From NCBI GenBank assembly GCA_041495845.1, contig JBGQDM010000155.1, forward strand, positions 1 through 5,470: a stretch of DNA of 5,470 nt, given 5' to 3'. Numbering within the stretch: position 1 is the stretch's first letter; each line of letters starts with the position of its first letter. The DNA comes from JBGQDM01 sp041495845 (GTDB lineage Bacteria > Acidobacteriota > Terriglobia > Terriglobales > Acidobacteriaceae). The position numbers and the translations under genes are program-made. This document shows positions 1 to 3,968 of the stretch, in pieces. The notes beneath the pieces are model-generated. The model had not been told where the DNA came from and made no database searches. It was given only the letters and a program-made list of their open reading frames with translations.

Positions 1-25
1 CGCGGGTCAGGTGCGAGCTTCCGGC

Positions 26-295
26 TCAGTCAATCGACTGAAGTTCTTTGCCCGGTTTGAAGCGCACCGCCTTACCCGGAGGAATGGACACTTCGGCGCC
101 GGTGCGAGGATTGCGGCCAATGCCGGTTTTGCGCGGGCGCACGGTGAAGACGCCGAAACCGCGCAACTCAATGCGGTCGCTGCGGGTGAGGGCTCGCTTC
201 ATGCTCTCAAACACCGTCTCCACAGCCAGTTCGGCCTTGGTCTTGGTGATGCCAGTCTTGGTCACCACTTCGTTGATGATGTCGAGCTTGATCAC
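26..295 (-). CDS. HU/IHF-family histone-like DNA-binding protein
   Basis: Small basic nucleoid protein of the HU/IHF family, expected to act as a dimer that bends DNA in the minor groove. The 89-residue product is the usual family length (about 90-100). The N-terminal helical dimerisation part covers about residues 1-40. It is followed by the GFG turn in RIELRGFGVF (about 41-50) and the beta-arm with RNPRTG (61-66), where P63 is the expected intercalating proline. The C-terminal KPGKEL (80-85) looks slightly more IHF-like than HU-like, but one gene cannot separate a homodimeric HU from an IHF subunit. The start is GTG, preceded by GGAG (302-305 on the complement) with a 6-nt gap; no other in-frame start exists before the upstream stop. 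The stop is TGA. It is divergent from dcd, with a strong promoter upstream (separate entry). Confidence 0.95.
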   Translation of the reverse strand: MIKLDIINEVVTKTGITKTKAELAVETVFESMKRALTRSDRIELRGFGVFTVRPRKTGIGRNPRTGAEVSIPPGKAVRFKPGKELQSID

Positions 296-343
296 GATCG
301 GCTCCGGATGAAGGGCCGGGAATTGGTCCCCATCAAGTTACTG

Positions 344-372
344 ATCCTAAGGGGGATAGGCAAGATTGTCAA
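344..372 (-). promoter_or_regulatory. Sigma70-type promoter for the HU/IHF-family gene
   Basis: Read on the minus strand, a perfect -35 hexamer TTGACA (372-367) is followed after exactly 17 nt by TAGGAT (349-344), which matches four of six positions of the -10 consensus. Transcription would start near 337, giving a leader of about 42 nt that contains the GGAG ribosome-binding site. This is the best promoter match seen in the window. Its -35 overlaps the -35 of the opposing dcd promoter. Confidence 0.7.
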
Positions 373-394
373 TGTTACTCCTGTCCCGTACTAT
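366..394 (+). promoter_or_regulatory. Candidate sigma70-type promoter for dcd
   Basis: The plus strand has TTGTCA (366-371, five of six consensus positions), a 17-nt spacer, then TACTAT (389-394, four of six). The predicted start is near 401, giving a leader of about 100 nt before dcd. The -35 shares five base pairs with the -35 of the HU promoter on the other strand, so two RNA polymerases could hardly bind both at once. Weaker than the HU promoter and based on motif matching only. Confidence 0.45.
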
Positions 395-425
395 TGACGT
401 ACCCTCGAAGCCCAGCCCGCTTCTC

Positions 426-445
426 GGAGCGAGCGACATCGTTCC
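426..445 (+). other. Possible RNA hairpin in the dcd leader
   Basis: GGAGCGA (426-432) can pair with TCGTTCC (439-445) as a 7-bp stem with one G-U pair and a 6-nt loop (433-438). It lies between the candidate dcd promoter and the dcd ribosome-binding site. The U-containing stretch after it (451-464) is interrupted and is not a proper terminator tail, so an attenuator role is only a guess. A 7-bp stem can arise by chance in GC-rich DNA. The rest of the 205-bp HU-dcd gap shows no other gene or element. Confidence 0.25.
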
Positions 446-500
446 CGCCATGATTTCTTAATTTCACGGGCGCAACACCGCCTGATGCACGAGGAGAAGC

Positions 501-1055
501 ATGCTCAAGAGTGATCGTTGGATTCGCAAGATGGCCCTGGAACACGACATGATCAATCCCTACTCGGAGAAACAGATGAACCAGGGAGTGATCTCCTATG
601 GTGTTTCGTCCTATGGCTACGACCTGCGAGTGGCGGATGAATTCAAGATTTTTACCAACGTGAATTGCACCGTAGTCGACCCCAAGAATTTCGACGAGCG
701 TTCCTTTGTCACCATCCGATCGGATGTGGCCATCATTCCGCCGAACTCCTTTGCCCTGGCGCGGTCGGTGGAATATTTCAGGATTCCGCGTGACGTGCTC
801 ACCCTCTGCGTCGGGAAATCAACCTACGCGCGCTGCGGCATCATCGTCAACGTGACGCCGTTCGAGCCGGAGTGGGAAGGCTTCGTGACCCTGGAGATTT
901 CGAACACCACGCCGCTGCCGGCGCGCATCTACGCCAACGAAGGCCTGTGCCAGATCCTCTTTTTCCAGTCCGATGAAGTGTGTGAGACCAGCTACGCCGA
1001 CCGCAAAGGGAAATACCAGGCGCAGAAGGGAATCGTGCTGCCGAAGATGAAGTAG
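501..1055 (+). CDS. dcd: dCTP deaminase
   Basis: Cytosolic enzyme of the dUTPase/dCTP deaminase fold that converts dCTP to dUTP and ammonia, feeding dUMP and then dTMP synthesis. At 184 residues it is near the usual 180-195. Visible family motifs are SYGYDLR (37-43) in the N-terminal half, GKSTYARCG (105-113) with the conserved Ser/Arg pair S107 and R111, and LEISN (131-135), where E132 matches the catalytic glutamate of the E. coli enzyme. The C-terminal segment ADRKGKYQAQKGI (166-178) matches the tail that closes over the nucleotide. Whether it also has dUTPase activity, as some archaeal homologues do, cannot be decided here. The ATG has a strong site, GAGGAG at 491-496, 4 nt upstream. It converges on hfq across a 51-bp gap with no obvious terminator. 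Confidence 0.96.
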   Translation: MLKSDRWIRKMALEHDMINPYSEKQMNQGVISYGVSSYGYDLRVADEFKIFTNVNCTVVDPKNFDERSFVTIRSDVAIIPPNSFALARSVEYFRIPRDVLTLCVGKSTYARCGIIVNVTPFEPEWEGFVTLEISNTTPLPARIYANEGLCQILFFQSDEVCETSYADRKGKYQAQKGIVLPKMK

Positions 1056-1106
1056 GTGGGAGTATGGATCGGCGGCTGCGGCTGGCGGCCAAGTTCGAGC
1101 GCGGCG

Positions 1107-1499
1107 CTACTTCCGCGCGTTCTCGCCCTCTTTGAACATGTACTTGATGGCGGGCTTGTAGATAAGCAGGTTGGAGCCGCCGGGCCGGACCACCTTCAGG
1201 CAGGACTTGTCGTACCACTCGATCACGCCCCGAATCTCTTCGCCATCGCGCAGCACGATGACCATCGGGGTCTTCGCCTGCATCTGTTTCTGGTAATAGA
1301 AATTTTCCGCGTGGGTGACTTCCGCCGGGAAGGTTTTCTTTCCGCCCAGCCCGTGCCGGTCAGCGCCGGGAGCGCTGTGATTGAACCCGGAACCATTGTG
1401 GTCGGGACGGGTCAAATTGGGCCGAATCAGCCGGCGATTGGCGAAGCCTTCCGCCTGTTCCTGGCGCTCGAGCGCAAGTGAGTCGGTGGCGTCTTTCAT
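1107..1499 (-). CDS. hfq: Hfq-like Sm-fold RNA-binding protein with N-terminal extension
   Basis: Predicted RNA chaperone of the Hfq/Sm family, expected to form a hexameric ring that binds sRNAs and mRNAs. With the chosen start it has 130 residues. Residues 1 to about 63 form a polar, low-complexity extension with no recognised domain. About 65-122 are the Sm core: an NFYYQKQ helix, then TPMVIVLRDGEEIRGVIEWYD (Sm1, ~77-97), then LLIYKPAIKYMF (Sm2, ~111-122). Against E. coli Hfq, the YKH motif reads YKP, the residue matching F39 is Tyr, Q41 is Lys and Y25 is Val, so proximal and distal RNA sites differ from the model. There are two adjacent in-frame ATGs, at 1505 and 1499. I prefer 1499 because AAGG (1510-1507) sits 7 nt upstream; 1505 would add two residues. 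A longer frame exists only from a TTG at 1559. It lies downstream of holB on the same strand, 138 nt from the holB stop. Confidence 0.85.
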   Translation of the reverse strand: MKDATDSLALERQEQAEGFANRRLIRPNLTRPDHNGSGFNHSAPGADRHGLGGKKTFPAEVTHAENFYYQKQMQAKTPMVIVLRDGEEIRGVIEWYDKSCLKVVRPGGSNLLIYKPAIKYMFKEGENARK

Positions 1500-1589
1500 G
1501 GTCATACCTTTTCCGCAAGACAGACCGGGAGGTGTGGGGGCCAGCTCCAGATTGTCCAATGAATGCGAGGGCTGCGGAAGACTGCCGTA

Positions 1590-1618
1590 AAGCTACCACA
1601 GCCCGTAGACGCTGACAA
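1590..1618 (-). promoter_or_regulatory. Candidate promoter for hfq
   Basis: On the minus strand, TTGTCA (1618-1613, five of six -35 positions) is separated by 17 nt from TAGCTT (1595-1590). The latter is a poor -10 (three of six), but the bases just before it give a TGn extension. It lies between the holB stop and the hfq start and would give a leader of about 84 nt. hfq may instead, or also, be transcribed by read-through from holB. Confidence 0.3.
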
Positions 1619-1637
1619 TGGCGCAGCCGGGCGGCGG

Positions 1638-2738
1638 CTAAGCCTGAGCGGGTTCGAGCGCGGCCACGAAGGCGTCAAGCGAAAGGGAGCGCAGCAGATT
1701 GCGCCGCATGCCGCGCTCCACTTCCGCCAAACGCTCGCTGGCCGTACTGATCCAGCGCAGGTCTGCCTGCGCGGCCAGGCGCTTCAAGTCGGGCAGAATG
1801 TCGATATTGCGCACCTGTTCCGGCGCGCCCTCGATCGTCCAGAGCAGGTCTTGCAGCAACGAGTACACGGCGCGCAGCAAGCGCTCGGTTTTTTCGCGGC
1901 CGTCGGCGCCGGCGCGGTAGGTTTCGGTGATCTTGAAGAGGTCGGTATGCTCGCGGCCTTCGAGAGCGGAGCCTAGCAGCGCGAGTGCATGAGCACGGGC
2001 CGCGATCCAGACGTTCAGGTCGAAGTTGCGCGCTCGGCCGAGCGCACCTCCAGAAAGCCGCGCCACCAGCGAACGCTGTTTGGCCGTCCAGTCCGCGCGC
2101 TGGCGGGACAAATATTCCTCCACTTCCTCGGTGGCCAGCGCCGCCAGGGTAAAGGTCACGCAGCGGGAGCGGATGGTCGTCAGCAACCCACCGGGATTTT
2201 CCGCCAGCAAAAACAGCGTGGCAAAATCGGGTGGCTCCTCTAAAATCTTGAGCAGGGAATTGGCCGCTTCCTTCATGAACGCCGAGTCGGTGAAGATGAA
2301 GACGCGCCGCCGGGCTTCGGCGGGCCGGAAATAGATTTGTCCAATCACATGCCGTACCTGGTCCACTTTGATCATCAGTTGCGGAGGGTCCGGCGGGACG
2401 ACAAGTACGTCAGGGTGAGTCTGGACGAAGAGGCGTGTGTCTTTCTTGTCGGCCTCGCGCATGCCCTCACGCGCTTCGAGGGCCTCCGCGACGCGAGCAT
2501 CCAGATCGAAGGCCAGCGCGATGCGGCGGCAGTGGCCGCACACGCCGCAAAAATCGGGCAGGCCTGCCGCCGGCGGATCCTGGCAGTTCATCGCCTGCGC
2601 CAGCATCAACGCCAGCGTGTACTTCCCCGAGCCCTCGGGCCCAGCCAAAATTACAGCGTGAGGAAAGCGTTCGCGGGCGAGGCTTTCGCGCAGGCGTTGG
2701 ACGACTACCGAGTTGCCGTGAAAATCAGAGAAGGGCAT
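1638..2738 (-). CDS. holB: DNA polymerase III delta' subunit (clamp loader)
   Basis: Subunit of the replicative clamp loader, which opens and loads the beta sliding clamp with delta and gamma/tau. The 366-residue AAA+-type protein shows a P-loop-like GPEGSGKYT (33-41), in which the usual Ser/Thr after the lysine is Y40. A four-cysteine zinc module follows (C52, C64, C67, C70), then THPDV (107-111), the LLKILEEPP segment (162-170) and the SRC motif (191-193) that contacts the neighbouring ATP site in clamp loaders. The C-terminal collar domain is about 210-366. Between C70 and the HPD motif lie 37 residues, roughly 30 more than in E. coli delta', rich in Glu, Arg and Lys and probably helical. 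The start is ATG and the stop TAG. No good Shine-Dalgarno is seen; AGG at 2758-2756 is 17 nt away, too far. In many bacteria holB lies just after tmk, but here a reversed small gene separates them. Confidence 0.95.
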   Translation of the reverse strand: MPFSDFHGNSVVVQRLRESLARERFPHAVILAGPEGSGKYTLALMLAQAMNCQDPPAAGLPDFCGVCGHCRRIALAFDLDARVAEALEAREGMREADKKDTRLFVQTHPDVLVVPPDPPQLMIKVDQVRHVIGQIYFRPAEARRRVFIFTDSAFMKEAANSLLKILEEPPDFATLFLLAENPGGLLTTIRSRCVTFTLAALATEEVEEYLSRQRADWTAKQRSLVARLSGGALGRARNFDLNVWIAARAHALALLGSALEGREHTDLFKITETYRAGADGREKTERLLRAVYSLLQDLLWTIEGAPEQVRNIDILPDLKRLAAQADLRWISTASERLAEVERGMRRNLLRSLSLDAFVAALEPAQA

Positions 2739-2802
2739 TTGGTTGTGTCGTAATTCCTATCAGACCACCGCCTCATAGGCTACGGCAAATCAGGCGGGAT
2801 GG

Positions 2803-2810
2803 GTGTACAC
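2803..2810. promoter_or_regulatory. Perfect 8-bp palindrome in the holB-glsB divergent gap
   Basis: GTGTACAC lies in the 157-bp region between the divergent holB and glsB starts. It could be part of an operator. The overlapping TACACT (2806-2811) could be a weak -10 for glsB (four of six positions), but no matching -35 is seen. I found no convincing sigma70 promoter for holB or glsB in this gap. An 8-bp palindrome may be chance. Confidence 0.2.
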
Positions 2811-2895
2811 TGTCCGCGTTTTTGAGTCACACAGCAGACGCCAGGTTAGGCCAAGACGATTTTCCGGCTGAGACGGAAGCAAAGGGGGATTTGAC

Positions 2896-3141
2896 ATGGG
2901 CTTTATCGCATGGATCGTAGTGGGACTGATCGCAGGTTGGTTGGCTGGCCAGGTGATGAAGGGCGGTGGCTATGGTGTCGTCGTGGACATCATTCTCGGT
3001 ATTCTGGGCGGCGTCCTGGGCGGCTGGATCTTCGGGCAGTTGGGAATCTGGCCGGGCGGCGGCATGATCGGCGCGATCATTGTCGCGTTTGTTGGCGCCG
3101 TGATTCTGGTCTGGATCACGCGCTTGCTCAAGAAAGCCTGA
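2896..3141 (+). CDS. GlsB/YeaQ/YmgE-family small membrane protein
   Basis: Small inner-membrane protein of the family annotated as transglycosylase-associated or GlsB/YeaQ/YmgE stress-response proteins; the biochemical function is not established. The 81-residue product is the usual size and is almost entirely three glycine-rich hydrophobic segments (about 3-20, 28-50 and 56-75) joined by short loops: KGGGYG (22-27) and a PGGG turn (53-56). It ends in the basic tail RLLKKA. The starting pattern of Gly-Phe-Ile-Ala-Trp-Ile followed by GLIAGWLAG is characteristic of the family. The ATG has a strong site, AGGGGG at 2883-2888, 7 nt upstream. It is divergent from holB and converges on tmk, the stop codons being 24 bp apart. 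Its orientation against both neighbours suggests its own promoter, which I could not identify with confidence. Confidence 0.9.
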   Translation: MGFIAWIVVGLIAGWLAGQVMKGGGYGVVVDIILGILGGVLGGWIFGQLGIWPGGGMIGAIIVAFVGAVILVWITRLLKKA

Positions 3142-3165
3142 AGTCGATCTGTTTGACGCACTACA

Positions 3166-3840
3166 CTAGCTGCCGGCTGCCAGCTTCCAACGCTCCCGCA
3201 CGATCTGCAGAATCCGGCCGTGGGTCTGTTCGGCTGGGCCGCGGGCATCCACCAGCGCCACGCGCTGCGGCTCGCGCTGCGCAATCGCCAGGTAGGTTTG
3301 GCGAACCCGCGTAAAGAACGAACTCTTTTCCTGCTCGAAACGGTTTTCGTCGCGCTCGTCCGCGTGTTCGCTCAGCCGCAGCAGATTGCGCCGCCGCGCC
3401 CGCGCCACGCTGGCGTGAACGTCAGAATCCATGAGAATCGTGAGGTCGGGCTGCAGGTTGCCGCACAGTACGCGGTGCAATTCAAGCACGGGTGCACTGC
3501 CCAGCTTTCGCCCGCCCCCCTGGTAGGCCTCGGTGGAATCCGTAAAGCGGTCACACAGCACCCAACTGCCGCCGGCAAGTGCAGGCAGGATGACTTCGTG
3601 CAGATGCTGCACTCGCGAGGCAAACATCAGCGCCATCTCCGCCCACGGAGACAAGGCCGCGGTTGCTGAATCCAGCAGCAGTTGCCGCACTTTCTCTCCC
3701 GTCGGAGTGCCTCCAGGTTCGCGCGTGGTCACGACTTCCAGTCCCTGCGCCCGCAGCGCTTGCGCCAGTTTCTCCAGTTGCGTACTCTTGCCACAACCGT
3801 CGAGACCTTCAAAGGTAATGAATTTTCCCTGCCGCGCCAC
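3166..3840 (-). CDS. tmk: Thymidylate kinase (dTMP kinase)
   Basis: Cytosolic kinase converting dTMP and ATP to dTDP and ADP, the step shared by de novo and salvage routes to dTTP. The 224 residues match the family (about 200-225). The P-loop is EGLDGCGKST (11-20); TREPGG (39-44) and CDRFTDSTEAYQGGGR (96-111) are the dTMP-site motifs. The DRF carries Phe where Tyr, Phe or His is usual. The P-loop has no arginine, while the LID region has many (RARRRNLLR, 147-155, to DENRFEQEK, 164-172), the pattern of the bacterial type II enzymes. The start is GTG; the upstream stop lies 48 nt away and no other start fits the family N-terminus (MARxGKFITFEG). No Shine-Dalgarno is visible, and a promoter element ends 6 nt before the GTG (separate entry). 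It is divergent from the M61 peptidase gene. Confidence 0.96.
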   Translation of the reverse strand: MARQGKFITFEGLDGCGKSTQLEKLAQALRAQGLEVVTTREPGGTPTGEKVRQLLLDSATAALSPWAEMALMFASRVQHLHEVILPALAGGSWVLCDRFTDSTEAYQGGGRKLGSAPVLELHRVLCGNLQPDLTILMDSDVHASVARARRRNLLRLSEHADERDENRFEQEKSSFFTRVRQTYLAIAQREPQRVALVDARGPAEQTHGRILQIVRERWKLAAGS

Positions 3841-3846
3841 CGCAGG

Positions 3847-3855
3847 ATCATAACA
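3847..3855 (-). promoter_or_regulatory. Extended -10 promoter of tmk, leaderless start predicted
   Basis: On the minus strand the sequence reads TGTTATGAT: a TGn extension plus TATGAT (five of six -10 positions). There is no good -35, which extended -10 promoters can do without. The hexamer ends at 3847, so position +1 would fall on 3840, the G of the tmk GTG codon. This agrees with the absence of a ribosome-binding site. Motif reading only. Confidence 0.45.
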
Positions 3856-3894
3856 GGGGCGAAGCGTCTTTCCGTTGTACCGAAAGTTTCACGG

Positions 3895-3905
3895 CACGGC
3901 CCGTG
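3895..3905. promoter_or_regulatory. 11-bp palindrome, possible operator between tmk and M61 gene
   Basis: CACGGCCCGTG is a perfect odd palindrome (5-bp arms around one C), and a further CACGG copy lies directly before it at 3890-3894. It covers the place where a -35 would be for the M61 promoter (about 3900-3905) and lies about 55 bp upstream of the tmk start. A repressor or activator site is possible; chance in GC-rich DNA is also possible. Confidence 0.25.
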
Positions 3906-3919
3906 GCGCGCTTGCGGAC

Positions 3920-3928
3920 TGATATATT
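3920..3928 (+). promoter_or_regulatory. Extended -10 promoter of the M61 peptidase gene
   Basis: TGATATATT gives a TGn extension followed by TATATT (five of six -10 positions), in an AT-rich patch that stands out from the GC-rich surroundings. No recognisable -35 exists 16-18 bp upstream. Transcription would begin near 3935, leaving a leader of about 34 nt that contains the AGGAG site at 3958-3962. Confidence 0.45.
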
Positions 3929-3968
3929 CATAAATTTCATCGATGCCACCCGTTCCCAGGAGACCCGA

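Noticed and set aside
394..399. TTGACG as an alternative dcd -35
   Set aside because: No -10-like hexamer is found 16-18 bp downstream (the region is CCCGCTTC).
1056..1106. GC-rich GGCGGCTGCGGCTGGCGGCC stretch as a terminator between dcd and hfq
   Set aside because: It consists of near-direct repeats rather than a good inverted repeat, and has no T tract.
1056..1481. 141-codon plus-strand frame directly after dcd
   Set aside because: It is antisense to hfq, has no ribosome-binding site at its start and shows no recognisable family.
1500..1559. Longer hfq start at 1559 (20 extra residues)
   Set aside because: The codon there is TTG with no ribosome-binding site, whereas the ATG pair at 1505/1499 follows GGAAAAGG.
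2337..2753. 138-codon plus-strand frame
   Set aside because: It is antisense to the holB N-terminal half, where delta' motifs are unmistakable.
3168..3185. Hairpin AGCTG/CAGCT at the tmk stop, considered as a terminator
   Set aside because: The stem is only 5 bp, overlaps the tmk coding end and is not followed by a T run on either strand.
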